The notes under the pieces are model-generated. The model ran no database searches, was not told where the DNA came from, and saw nothing but the letters and a program-made list of their open reading frames with translations. Below are positions 1 to 8,536 of a DNA stretch of 40,247 nt, piece by piece. A program made the position numbers and the translations under genes. This stretch comes from an uncultured Butyrivibrio sp. (GTDB taxonomy: Bacteria; Bacillota; Clostridia; Lachnospirales; Lachnospiraceae): contig CAMNOS010000010.1 of NCBI GenBank assembly GCA_946546925.1, positions 1 through 40,247 on the forward strand, given 5' to 3'. Numbering within the stretch: the first letter of the stretch is position 1; the number at the start of each line of letters is the position of its first letter.

Positions 1-1696
1 CCTCAATTTCCTTGTATGTAGCCTTCGACTCAGCACTTGTAGCATCAATCTCATCAAGATTAATTTCTATCTCGATATGATCATCAGGCTTTTGTTGGGA
101 CAGAAGAACAACAGTCTCCACATGTCCGCTCCAGGGGAACATATCGCAGGGGCGCACTTTTTTAAGCTCATACCCTCCATCGCACAGGATCCTGAGGTCC
201 CTGGCTAAGGTAGCAGAGTCGCAGCTGACGTAGACAATGCGGGTTGGCGCCATCCTGAGCATGGTATCAAGGCATTTCTCATCACATCCCTTTCTGGGCG
301 GGTCAACCACGATGACGTCGGGGTGGAGAGCAGAGCTGCTGCTTAACATATGCATGTCACCTATCGCATCTGCAGTTCCGGCCCCGGACTCAGAAGCCGG
401 GTCTTCGGCTGCCACAGCTGCAGATTCTGAGCCATCAGTTGCCACAGCTGCAGATTCTACGACACCATCAGGCATGGCTCCAGCCTTGGCTGCTTCCGCT
501 TCCCGTTCATAGAACCCGGGCAGTACCTCCTCGGCCTTGCCGCACATGAAGGTGGCATTGTCTATGCCGTTGCGCAACGCATTCTTTTTAGCATCCTCGA
601 TGGCCTCGGGGATGATCTCGACACCGTATACGCTTCCTGCGCTCTTTGCCATTGAAAGCGTTATGGTACCGATGCCGCAGTAAAGGTCCCAGACCGTCTC
701 CTTTCCCGTAAGTCCTGCATATTCAAGGGCCTGTCCGTAGAGTTTCTCTGTCTGAGCGGGGTTAACCTGATAAAAAGACAGGGGTGATATCTCAAACTCA
801 AGTCCCCTGAGGGTGTCCCTGATGACGGGTTCTCCCCAGATATTGTGTATCTTGAGCCCCATTATCACATTGGTCTTTTGGGTGTTAATGCTGACAGAGA
901 TTGATGTCATTCCGGGGATCTTAGAAAGCGCACTCACCAGCTCCTGCTGCCCGGGTATAAATTCGGTGAATGAATTTTTCCCGCTGATGTGACCTTTTTT
1001 ACCTTCAACGTAATTCACTACAAGGCACACCATGATCTGCCCGCTCTCAAAACCTTTGCGGATCAGCAAATGACGGACCAATCCAAGTCCGGTAGTCTCA
1101 TCATATGCGCTGACATGGAACTTATCCATGTGCTGCAGGAGAATATCCAGGATCTCCTTATTCTCCTCTACTCCGATAAGACAGTCTTCAACAGGAATGA
1201 TGCTATGGGTCCTTCCTGCGTAGAAACCTGCCACGATCCTGCCGCTCTTATCCCGCCCGATGGGGTACTGGGCCTTGTTCCTGTATCTCCAGGGTTCATC
1301 CATTCCGATGACCGGCTCTATTATCCCGTCGATAAAGTCCCCGTCAAAGCCTCCAAGCCTCACGATATTGTTCCGGACCTTGTTCTGTTTGAACTCGAGC
1401 TGCCTTGCATAGGTCATGTTCTGAAGCTGACATCCGCCGCACTGTCTGGCGATTGGACACAAAGCCTTTTGCCTGTAAGGCGATGGGGCGATGACCTCCT
1501 CCAGGTGCGCGTAGGCATAGTTCTTTTTGGCCTTCATGATCTTGGCCCGAACCTCATCCCCGATAACCGCATCTTTAATAAAGAGGGTATAGCCATCAAC
1601 CTTGCCTATGCCCTCTCCGTCATTTCCTATATCTGTAATTTCCACTGTCAGTATCTGATCCTTGCTGTACTGACTTAGAGACTTTTCTTTTCCCAT
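1..1696 (-). CDS. rlmD: 23S rRNA (uracil-5-)-methyltransferase, RlmD/TrmA family (3' end beyond window)
   Basis: This SAM-dependent enzyme makes 5-methyluridine in 23S rRNA. The ORF track misses it because the stop lies outside the window; I translated it from the ATG at 1696, which follows a strong ribosome binding site (AAGGTGAGG). It has an N-terminal TRAM domain (about residues 8-68), then an iron-sulfur cluster motif, CPIARQCGGC, with Cys80, Cys86 and Cys89 and a fourth Cys in VEDCLIG. The methyltransferase core follows, with VWDLYCGIGT (SAM binding), VDPPRKGCD, and YVSCDSATLARDL carrying the nucleophilic Cys. Two things are odd. An Ala/Ser/Glu-rich insert of about 50-60 residues precedes DPPRKG. 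After the usual end, HVETVVLLSQ, a C-terminal extension begins; such extensions are familiar to me from Lachnospiraceae homologs. It lies 72 nt downstream of trmL. The family is certain; the exact target uridine is not. Confidence 0.93.
   Translation of the reverse strand, partial: MGKEKSLSQYSKDQILTVEITDIGNDGEGIGKVDGYTLFIKDAVIGDEVRAKIMKAKKNYAYAHLEEVIAPSPYRQKALCPIARQCGGCQLQNMTYARQLEFKQNKVRNNIVRLGGFDGDFIDGIIEPVIGMDEPWRYRNKAQYPIGRDKSGRIVAGFYAGRTHSIIPVEDCLIGVEENKEILDILLQHMDKFHVSAYDETTGLGLVRHLLIRKGFESGQIMVCLVVNYVEGKKGHISGKNSFTEFIPGQQELVSALSKIPGMTSISVSINTQKTNVIMGLKIHNIWGEPVIRDTLRGLEFEISPLSFYQVNPAQTEKLYGQALEYAGLTGKETVWDLYCGIGTITLSMAKSAGSVYGVEIIPEAIEDAKKNALRNGIDNATFMCGKAEEVLPGFYEREAEAAKAGAMPDGVVESAAVATDGSESAAVAAEDPASESGAGTADAIGDMHMLSSSSALHPDVIVVDPPRKGCDEKCLDTMLRMAPTRIVYVSCDSATLARDLRILCDGGYELKKVRPCDMFPWSGHVETVVLLSQQKPDDHIEIEINLDEIDATSAESKATYKEIE
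411..458. repeat. 30-bp-period tandem repeat inside rlmD
   Basis: The 18-mer gccacagctgcagattct occurs at 411-428 and again at 441-458. The period is 30 bp, or ten codons, so the reading frame is kept. On the minus strand it encodes two copies of an ESAAVA-containing decapeptide inside the low-complexity insert of RlmD. Confidence 0.9.
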
Positions 1697-1768
1697 ATAT
1701 AACCTCACCTTCCGAAACCACTTCCCTCTAAGGCGCTAACTGTGGCCAAATGGCATAGCCCGTTCCTG

Positions 1769-2266
1769 TCACTTTTCATTCCACTTGAGTCTGTGCAGCT
1801 CGCCTTTTTTCTCAAGACCGGCGAAATCGTTCTGCCTCAGGGCTTCGTAAAGCACTATGGCCACGGAGTTGGACAGATTAAGGCTCCTGATGTCCTCTCC
1901 CATGGGAATCCTTATGCAGAACTCCTCGTTGTCCACAAGGATCTCCTCAGGTATCCCGGCGCTCTCCTTGCCGAACATGATGTAGTCATCCATGGCAAAA
2001 GAGACATCGCAGTAGCTCTTCTTCGCCTTGGTGGTGGCGTACCAGATCCTTGCTCCGGGGTGCTGCGCCTTAAAATCCGCGTAGTCTATATAGCGGGTTA
2101 CGTCAAGCTTCTCCCAGTAGTCCATGCCCGCGCGCCTAAGTTCTTTTTCTCCAAGGCGAAACCCCAGAGGCTCTATGAGGTGTAGGGGTGTTCTCGTGGC
2201 TACGCAGGTTCTTCCTATGTTTCCGGTATTCTGTGGTATTTCAGGCTGATGCAAAACTATATTCAT
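1769..2266 (-). CDS. trmL: tRNA (cytidine(34)/uridine(34)-2'-O)-methyltransferase TrmL
   Basis: This 165-aa SPOUT-class methyltransferase modifies the ribose of the wobble nucleotide in tRNA-Leu isoacceptors. It opens with the family signature NIVLHQPEIPQNTGNIGRTC. Near the middle is MFGKESAGIPEEIL, and near the C-terminus IPMGEDIRSLNLSNSVAIVLYEAL; together these form the trefoil-knot SAM site. The length is normal for the family. It lies upstream of rlmD in the same direction, so two RNA methyltransferases are neighbours. The only purine-rich ribosome binding site (AGAAGG) is rather far from the ATG. A perfect 63-bp palindrome starts 48 nt upstream, so a hairpin could fold in the leader of any transcript that reads in from the kinase. 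Confidence 0.95.
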   Translation of the reverse strand: MNIVLHQPEIPQNTGNIGRTCVATRTPLHLIEPLGFRLGEKELRRAGMDYWEKLDVTRYIDYADFKAQHPGARIWYATTKAKKSYCDVSFAMDDYIMFGKESAGIPEEILVDNEEFCIRIPMGEDIRSLNLSNSVAIVLYEALRQNDFAGLEKKGELHRLKWNEK

Positions 2267-2313
2267 TGAAAATCATTAACCTTCTAAATTCTGTATGCTC
2301 AAAAGTGGCACCC

Positions 2314-2376
2314 TGACCCCTGGGGACGGAGTCGAGGGGACAAATTTTGTCCCCTCGACTCCGTCCCCAGGGGTCA
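2314..2376. repeat. Perfect 63-bp palindrome (REP/MITE-like element)
   Basis: A 31-nt left arm starting tgacccctggggacgg and ending ggggacaaa is followed by one central t and then by its exact reverse complement (2346-2376). The last three bases of the right arm are the stop codon (TGA on the minus strand) of the histidine kinase gene. The sequence lies between kinase and trmL. It resembles the short GC-rich palindromes scattered in Firmicutes genomes. There is no U-run directly after the stem, so it is not a canonical terminator, though the hairpin would be very stable. Confidence 0.9.
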
Positions 2377-3810
2377 TTCGTCTTCGTCCGCATCCATGGC
2401 GGCGGACTTGGGAAGGGAGAAGATGAACTCCGTTCCGACTCCAGGTGTGCTTATGACGTTGATGTTCTCGTCGTGGGCCTTGATTATTTCTTTGACGATG
2501 GAAAGGCCGAGTCCTGTGCCCTTCTTGTCCTTGCCCCTTGAAAGGTCGGACTTGTAGAACCTGTCAAAGATAAGCTTCTGGTCCTCCTTGGGGATTCCTA
2601 TTCCGGAGTCCTTGACGGAGACAAAGACCTTGCTGTGTTTCTCGGTGGTCTCGATCTTGATTGAGGAGTCATGGTGACTGAACTTAATGGCGTTGTCCAC
2701 CAGATTGTAGAGCACCTGCTGAATTTTGCTGACATCTGCGCTCACCAGCATCTTCTCATCCGTAAGTACAAGCTCTATGGAGATATTCTTCTCAATACAG
2801 GTTCCGCCGAAGGACTCGGCAACCTTTCTTATAACGCCGTTTATGTCAAAGTCGCTCTTATCAAGAAGCATTCCCTTGGTGCTCATGTTGTTGAGAGTCA
2901 GCATCTCGTTGGTGAGCTTTGTGAGCCTGTCTGTCTCATTGATGACTATACCGAGATACTTCTCGTACATCTCGGGTGGGATCGTCCCGTCCTGCATCGC
3001 CACTAGATATCCTCTGATGGATGTCAGCGGCGACCTGAAGTCATGCGAGACGTTGGCTATAAACTTCTTCTGGTCATCTTCCTGCCTTGCGATCTCTCCC
3101 GCCATATATGCCAGCGACGCGGCAAGATAACCCATCTCGTCCTCTGACTCCACAGAAAACTCGTAGCTCATGTTCCCTGCAGCATACTGCTCGGTGGCAG
3201 TTGTGATCTTGCGAAGCGGCACATATACCAGCTCCGTGAAGAATATGAGGATTATCATGGACAGCAGGAAAAGAACTATCAGCATCAGATAGGAGATGTT
3301 CAGAAACGTATTGGCCTTCTCCTGAATGGCTGCGATCGGAGTATGTATCACCACGTAGGCCTGCACCTTGTAATCCGCAGTTATCGGTGCAAAGACGCTG
3401 AGCATCTCGCGGTTAAAAGAGCCCCAGAAGTCGCCTGTTGTGTAGTATGAGCTTCCGGTGACCGTGGGATCAAATCCATCGATCACTATCTCATCTTTTG
3501 GTCCGATGCTCCTTGCAGAGTCAAGAACAAGTCTCCCTGAAGGGTTGACTATCCATATGGGGGAGCCGTCCATGTAAACAGACAGAGATGAGAGCTCTCC
3601 GTACACCGTCTCAAGAGAAGTCTCTGCATTATATAGATCCGCAGCATATGTGTTGGCTATCTGGGTCGCCATCCGGTACATGCCATCTGCCTTGTCACGC
3701 CGTAGTCTGTCATATGTCATGCCATAGACAAAGGTCGCCACAACAATAAACCCAAATATGCCAAACAAAAGATATGCCAGCAGAAATTTCAGGTAAAGAG
3801 TTCTTTTCAT
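2374..3810 (-). CDS. Membrane sensor histidine kinase (HAMP-HisKA-HATPase)
   Basis: This is a 478-aa two-component sensor. Transmembrane helix 1 is near residues 8-30, an extracytoplasmic sensor region of about 130 residues follows, and transmembrane helix 2 is near 170-192. Next come a HAMP linker (VPLRKITTATEQYAAG), the HisKA box VSHDFRSPLTSIRGY with the phospho-accepting His, the N box LYNLVDNAIKFS, and the G boxes DSGIGIPKEDQ and [13 protein letters not shown]. The architecture is that of the PhoR/WalK-like class. The gene begins immediately after the stop of the response regulator at 3811, so the two form a cognate pair made from one message. Its signal cannot be deduced. The C-terminus is acidic (DADEDE), and its stop codon lies in the arm of the 63-bp palindrome, so the original end may have been altered. 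Confidence 0.93.
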   Translation of the reverse strand: MKRTLYLKFLLAYLLFGIFGFIVVATFVYGMTYDRLRRDKADGMYRMATQIANTYAADLYNAETSLETVYGELSSLSVYMDGSPIWIVNPSGRLVLDSARSIGPKDEIVIDGFDPTVTGSSYYTTGDFWGSFNREMLSVFAPITADYKVQAYVVIHTPIAAIQEKANTFLNISYLMLIVLFLLSMIILIFFTELVYVPLRKITTATEQYAAGNMSYEFSVESEDEMGYLAASLAYMAGEIARQEDDQKKFIANVSHDFRSPLTSIRGYLVAMQDGTIPPEMYEKYLGIVINETDRLTKLTNEMLTLNNMSTKGMLLDKSDFDINGVIRKVAESFGGTCIEKNISIELVLTDEKMLVSADVSKIQQVLYNLVDNAIKFSHHDSSIKIETTEKHSKVFVSVKDSGIGIPKEDQKLIFDRFYKSDLSRGKDKKGTGLGLSIVKEIIKAHDENINVISTPGVGTEFIFSLPKSAAMDADEDE

Positions 3811-4512
3811 TTACTGCTGTACCTCAAACTTATAGCCTATGCCCCAGATGGTTGCGAGCTTCCACTTGTCATGGTCACTAAGCTTCTCCCTGAGGCGCTT
3901 TATGTGGACATCAACGGTTCTGGTATCGCCAATGTACTCATAGCCCCATATCTGGTCAAGCAGCTGCTCCCTGGTAAATACATGGTTGGGTGAAGATGCA
4001 AGGAAGTACAATAGTTCCAGCTCCTTGGGAGGCATATCCACCCTCTCGCCCATATATGTAACCGAATAATTGGTCATATTGATCTCGAGATCCGGATATC
4101 TTACCACCTTGTCATCAGATTGCTGTATCTCTGCCACCTGAGGCTTGTATCTCCGAAGAACAGCCTTGACTCTTGCAACCAGTTCTTTTGAATCAAAGGG
4201 CTTCTCCATGTAGTCATCAGCTCCCATCTCAAGGCCGAGCACCTTGTCAAACACCTCTCCCTTTGCAGAGAGCATGATGATCGGAACCTGTGACCTGGTC
4301 CTTATCTCGCGGCAGACCTGATAGCCGTCGATTCCCGGAAGCATCAGATCAAGCAGCACAAGGTTGGGTCTGAAGCTGTCAAAGGCTCCTATGGCCGTCT
4401 CCCCATCGTTGCATATCCTGGTCTCAAAGCACTCTTTAACAAGGTAAAGAGATATCAGCTCTGCAATATTGTTGTCATCGTCCACAATTAAAATCTTCTG
4501 TTTGCTAACCAT
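3811..4512 (-). CDS. OmpR/PhoB-family response regulator
   Basis: This 233-aa transcription factor pairs with the kinase encoded directly downstream. The N-terminal receiver opens with ILIVDDDNNIAEL, has the phospho-acceptor Asp in LVLLDLMLPGIDG, the conserved Thr/Ser position in PIIMLSAKG, and Lys in YMEKPFD. The C-terminal winged-helix DNA-binding domain has ELELLYFLASSPNHVFTREQLL and GDTRTVDVHIKRLREKL. The start is the ATG at 4512, preceded by GGAG in the short gap after mutS2 (10 nt). That gap implies co-transcription with mutS2, and regulation as part of that operon. Confidence 0.95.
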   Translation of the reverse strand: MVSKQKILIVDDDNNIAELISLYLVKECFETRICNDGETAIGAFDSFRPNLVLLDLMLPGIDGYQVCREIRTRSQVPIIMLSAKGEVFDKVLGLEMGADDYMEKPFDSKELVARVKAVLRRYKPQVAEIQQSDDKVVRYPDLEINMTNYSVTYMGERVDMPPKELELLYFLASSPNHVFTREQLLDQIWGYEYIGDTRTVDVHIKRLREKLSDHDKWKLATIWGIGYKFEVQQ

Positions 4513-4522
4513 TTCCCCACTC

Positions 4523-6913
4523 CTACTTTATAAATGTAACTATTGTAACCCCTGCGTCCCCTTCGCCGAACTCCCCAAGCTTAAAGGACTTGACATACGG
4601 AACCCCCTTCAGATACGTATGAACCGCCTGTCTGAGCGCCCCTGTGCCTTTTCCGTGCACCACCCTGACGCTGCCAAGATGTGACATGTACGCGTCATCA
4701 AGGTACTTATCAAGGGCAGCCACCGCATCATCCGAGTTCTTTCCTATAAGATTGATCTCAGTCCTGATATTGGCTGCTCTTGTGAGATCCATCTTCCCGG
4801 AAGAATTGTTCCTTCCGTAGAATTTCTTCATCGCAGCTTTAGGATCCTCATCCCCTATGAGAACCAGGTCTTTGATGTTGGCCTTGGTCTTCATTATGCC
4901 GCACTGTATAAAGAGATTGCCGTCCTTGTCAGGCTTTGAGCTGATCGTACCCTTAAGCCCCATCGACACGATCCTGACGCTCTCGCCCAGTTTAAGCTGT
5001 GACTCCTTGAGGATCGGATGAGTCTCCTTTGGCTGCTCCTTTTTGGCTGCTGCCTTATTCCTGTCTGAAATCCTGTTGCTGAGCTTTGTCCTCTCGCGCT
5101 CAAGGTCCTGCATAGAAGCACCGGGACCGGCCTTCCTGAAGGCTTTTATCGTCTCATCCGCAACTTCCTTGGCTTCCATCAGGATCTCTCTGGCCTCTTC
5201 ATTGGCCTTTCTAAGGATCTCATCCCTCTGGGAATCTAAACGGTCAGTCTTTTTCTCCAGTTCACTCCTCAGCTCTGCGGCCTCTTTCTTGTACTGCTCA
5301 ATCTCAAGGCGCTCATTTTCTATGATCTTGCGGCTCTTCTCAAGGTCCGCTAAAAGGTCCTCAAACTTCCTGTCATCTGTACCGATCTGCTGCCTCGCCG
5401 CTTCGATGATGCGGTCCGAGAGCCCAAGCTTTGAGGATATGGCAAAGGCGTTGCTCTTACCCGGAAGCCCTATGAGAACCCTGTAAGTAGGCCTTAGGGA
5501 TTCCACATCAAACTCGCAGCTGGCATTTTTTACGCCCTTTGTATTGAGGGCATAGACCTTGAGCTCGCTGTAGTGTGTGGTTGCCATTGTGCGTATCCTT
5601 CTCTGATGAAGGTCATTGAGGATCGCGATGGCAAGGGCCGCACCCTCTGTGGGGTCCGTTCCCGCGCCAAGCTCATCAAACAGACACAGTGAGTTCTCAT
5701 CGGCATTGTCCAGTATAGAAACAGTGTTTGTCATATGGGACGAGAACGTGGACAGAGACTGCTCTATGCTCTGCTCGTCTCCGATATCCGCATAGACCTC
5801 TTCAAACACTGAAAGTTCCGACCTGTCGCCGGCAGGAATCGCCAGCCCCGCCTGTCCCATAAGGGTCAAAAGACCTACAGTCTTAAGTGTGACTGTCTTA
5901 CCACCGGTATTGGGTCCCGTTATTATCAGCATATCAAAATCACGACCCACGTATACATCTATAGGAACCACTTTTTTCTTATCTATAAGAGGATGCCTTG
6001 CCTTCTTGAGATCTATTGCGTGATGCTCATTGAATATAGGCGTTATGGCATTTATCTCAAGCGCATAGGAGGCCTTGGCAAATATAAAGTCAAGGTCCGT
6101 CATGATATCACAGTCATATCTGATGGACTCGATATACTCTCCCGCCCTGAGACTGAGTTCCGAGAGTATCTTGTCTATCTCAGCCTTCTCCTGAAGTGCC
6201 ATCTCCCTGAGCTTGTTGTTCAGTTCCACAATTGCCGAAGGCTCTATGAAAAGAGTTGACCCCGATGATGACTGGTCGTGAACGATACCGCTTATCTGTG
6301 ACTTGTACTCTGCCTTAACAGGAATGCAATATCTGTCCCCTCTCATTGTGACAACCGCATCCTGGAGATAAGATCTCATGCTGCCACTCAGCATCCTGCC
6401 CAGCTGGTCGTGGATCCTGTCGTTGGTGAGCATGATCCCCCTCCTTATGTGCCGTAGCGCAGGACTTGCATCCGGGCTCATCTCATCCTCGGAAACTATA
6501 CACCTTCTTATCTCAGTTGAAAGAGGGGTCAGCGGTTCAAGAAGGTCAAAACTCTCAGCCAGCGAATCCTTCTCATCATCTTCCCTGGCACTTCTTCCGT
6601 AGTTTTTAACCCTTCCCACATTTTCAAGGAAGGCCGCCAGCTGCAAGAGTCCTCTCATATCCAGTGAGCTGCCTATCTTAAGCGCCTTGAGGGTTCCATC
6701 AAAATTCCTGTTGTCGCCGAAATTAACGGATCCTTTTTTGAATATCCTGGCTATAGCATCTCCGGTTCTTGTCTGATCCGCTCTTATCTGCCTTATGTCA
6801 GTCGAAGGAAGAAGATCCCGGCAGAGTTTCCTTCCCGGATCTGATGTTGCATGCTCTGAGAGCCTTTCTATTATCTTATCGTACTCAAGTACGTGAAGAG
6901 CTTTTGCATTCAT
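4523..6913 (-). CDS. mutS2: MutS2 family ATPase with C-terminal Smr domain
   Basis: At 796 aa this is full length for MutS2/RqcU. Family members act on branched DNA to limit recombination, and in Bacillus they also act on collided ribosomes. The sequence shows the N-terminal clamp/lever region, Walker A TGPNTGGKTVTLKTVG (about residue 335), a Walker B region with LCLFDELGAGTDP, and the ABC-type His in TMATTHYSELK. A charged coiled coil spans about 520-640, and the Smr domain fills roughly the last 85 residues with HGKGTGALRQAV. At the usual LDLRG position of the Smr domain it reads INLIGK, so the proposed nuclease motif is not canonical. The RR-HK pair follows downstream. Confidence 0.95.
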   Translation of the reverse strand: MNAKALHVLEYDKIIERLSEHATSDPGRKLCRDLLPSTDIRQIRADQTRTGDAIARIFKKGSVNFGDNRNFDGTLKALKIGSSLDMRGLLQLAAFLENVGRVKNYGRSAREDDEKDSLAESFDLLEPLTPLSTEIRRCIVSEDEMSPDASPALRHIRRGIMLTNDRIHDQLGRMLSGSMRSYLQDAVVTMRGDRYCIPVKAEYKSQISGIVHDQSSSGSTLFIEPSAIVELNNKLREMALQEKAEIDKILSELSLRAGEYIESIRYDCDIMTDLDFIFAKASYALEINAITPIFNEHHAIDLKKARHPLIDKKKVVPIDVYVGRDFDMLIITGPNTGGKTVTLKTVGLLTLMGQAGLAIPAGDRSELSVFEEVYADIGDEQSIEQSLSTFSSHMTNTVSILDNADENSLCLFDELGAGTDPTEGAALAIAILNDLHQRRIRTMATTHYSELKVYALNTKGVKNASCEFDVESLRPTYRVLIGLPGKSNAFAISSKLGLSDRIIEAARQQIGTDDRKFEDLLADLEKSRKIIENERLEIEQYKKEAAELRSELEKKTDRLDSQRDEILRKANEEAREILMEAKEVADETIKAFRKAGPGASMQDLERERTKLSNRISDRNKAAAKKEQPKETHPILKESQLKLGESVRIVSMGLKGTISSKPDKDGNLFIQCGIMKTKANIKDLVLIGDEDPKAAMKKFYGRNNSSGKMDLTRAANIRTEINLIGKNSDDAVAALDKYLDDAYMSHLGSVRVVHGKGTGALRQAVHTYLKGVPYVKSFKLGEFGEGDAGVTIVTFIK

Positions 6914-6997
6914 GAAAACATAATTACCTTTTCTTTTACCTATTAATCCAAATTACAGTTTATCATTTATAAACAGGCATGGCTAGTGCGCTTTGCT

Positions 6998-8536
6998 TCA
7001 ATACGCCCCCTTCTTTACAACTCTTGCAGCCTCTTCCTGTATGTTTCTGTCATAAGAAAGTACAGGTTCAGTATCCCTGCCACGTATCCTTCTGTCTATG
7101 TAGTTGCGGGTAATGCGGACCACAAGAGGTGTAAGCATCAGTATTCCCACAAGGTTCGGTATCATCATAAATCCGTTAAAGGTATCTGAAATGTCCCAGG
7201 CAAGCGAAGGTTCAAGGACAGCTCCAAGAACGATGATCAGTATGAACAGTACTCTGTAAAGCTTGGCCCAGAACACTCCGAAGAGGTACTCAACCACCTT
7301 GGAACCGTAGTAGGACCAGCAGACTACCGTTGTAAAGGCAAACAGTGTCACTGCCATGACTACAAAGATTTCACCCGGATATCCCAGTGTATCGCCGAAG
7401 ACCTTGGCCACCAGAGTGGCATCATCAGTTCCTGCAGCAACCGCGCCGCTCTCAAGGTCGATAGCACCTGAGCTTAAGACGACAAACGCAGTCATGGTAC
7501 AGATCACGATGGTATCAAGAAACACCTCTGCAATTCCCCACAGCCCCTGCTTGACGGGTTCTCTTGCACAGGAATTGACGTGAGCCATAACAGAGGAGCC
7601 AAGCCCCGCCTCATTGGAGAAAACACCCCTTTTGCACCCGCTTTTTATGGTGTTCATGGCCACCTGCACAGCAGTACCTGCAGCACCTCCCCGAAGTGCA
7701 TCAGGCCCCAGGGCGAATCTGAATATCGAAGCTGCAACAGCCGGGAGCATCTTAACATGAAAGATGATGACAACCAGGCACCCGGCAATATAGACAGCAG
7801 ACATCACCGGGATGATCTTTTCCGAAAAATAAGAAAGACGCCTGAATCCGCCCATGATGATAACAGCGCCTGCCAGCATTAAAGCGACGCCTATCCCCAG
7901 ATCAACCATGGATGCCCCGGCAAAGGTCCCCATGTCAATGCCCTCAAAAAACGTCGCATGGACATTTAGCGTGATCTTGTTAATCTGTCCCAGATTGCCG
8001 ATACCGAATGATGCAAATATGGTAAATACACAGAACATCACCGCCAGTACTTTCCCCAGCCTTTTCGTGCTCTTTTTTGCCCCAAGTCCGTCTTCGAGAT
8101 AATACATTGCACCACCTGACCAGGCTCCTTCCTGATTCCTTCTCCTGTAATAGATGCCAAGGACATTCTCAGAGAACTTGATCATCATTCCCAGTATGGC
8201 TGCGATCCACATCCAGAAAACCGCGCCCGGACCGCCTATGCATATGGCTGTAGACACTCCGGCAATATTGCCGGTTCCTATAGTGGAAGCCATGGCAGTG
8301 CAGAAAGCCCTGAACTGCGATATCGCGCCGGCATCGTTGATGACTCTGCCCTCGCCCTTAACACTTCCAAAGGTATTCTTCCACCAGTGCCCCCCATGTC
8401 TTATCTGAAATGCTCCCAAAGAAACCATGCAGACAAGTCCGGTTCCCAGAAGCAGTATGAGACCAAAGGTTCCCCAGACAAAAGAATTCAGCGAACTATT
8501 TACTTTTTCAACAACCCGAAATAAAGATTCGATCAT
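6998..8536 (-). CDS. Sodium:alanine/glycine symporter (AGCS family)
   Basis: This 512-aa inner-membrane protein imports alanine or glycine with Na+. It matches the AGCS family over its whole length: FQIRHGGHWWKNTFGS near the N-terminus, then ISQFRAFCTAMASTIGTGNI, which carries the family substrate-site signature, then GGPGAVFWMW, KRGVFSNEAGLGSSVMAH and CWSYYGSKVVEYLFG. About ten or more hydrophobic helices are visible. Its ATG overlaps the stop of the upstream DegV-containing hybrid kinase by 4 nt, so translation is probably coupled. It is the last gene of a four-gene operon that otherwise encodes signalling proteins. A role as co-sensor or as output of that system is inference. The substrate within the family cannot be fixed from sequence. 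Confidence 0.93.
   Translation of the reverse strand: MIESLFRVVEKVNSSLNSFVWGTFGLILLLGTGLVCMVSLGAFQIRHGGHWWKNTFGSVKGEGRVINDAGAISQFRAFCTAMASTIGTGNIAGVSTAICIGGPGAVFWMWIAAILGMMIKFSENVLGIYYRRRNQEGAWSGGAMYYLEDGLGAKKSTKRLGKVLAVMFCVFTIFASFGIGNLGQINKITLNVHATFFEGIDMGTFAGASMVDLGIGVALMLAGAVIIMGGFRRLSYFSEKIIPVMSAVYIAGCLVVIIFHVKMLPAVAASIFRFALGPDALRGGAAGTAVQVAMNTIKSGCKRGVFSNEAGLGSSVMAHVNSCAREPVKQGLWGIAEVFLDTIVICTMTAFVVLSSGAIDLESGAVAAGTDDATLVAKVFGDTLGYPGEIFVVMAVTLFAFTTVVCWSYYGSKVVEYLFGVFWAKLYRVLFILIIVLGAVLEPSLAWDISDTFNGFMMIPNLVGILMLTPLVVRITRNYIDRRIRGRDTEPVLSYDRNIQEEAARVVKKGAY

Noticed and set aside
989-1678. 229-aa plus-strand ORF
   Set aside because: It is antisense to the rlmD coding region, whose TRAM, Fe-S and SAM motifs were read on the minus strand.
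2347-2541. 64-aa plus-strand ORF next to the palindrome
   Set aside because: It is antisense to the kinase C-terminus and has no RBS or family motif.
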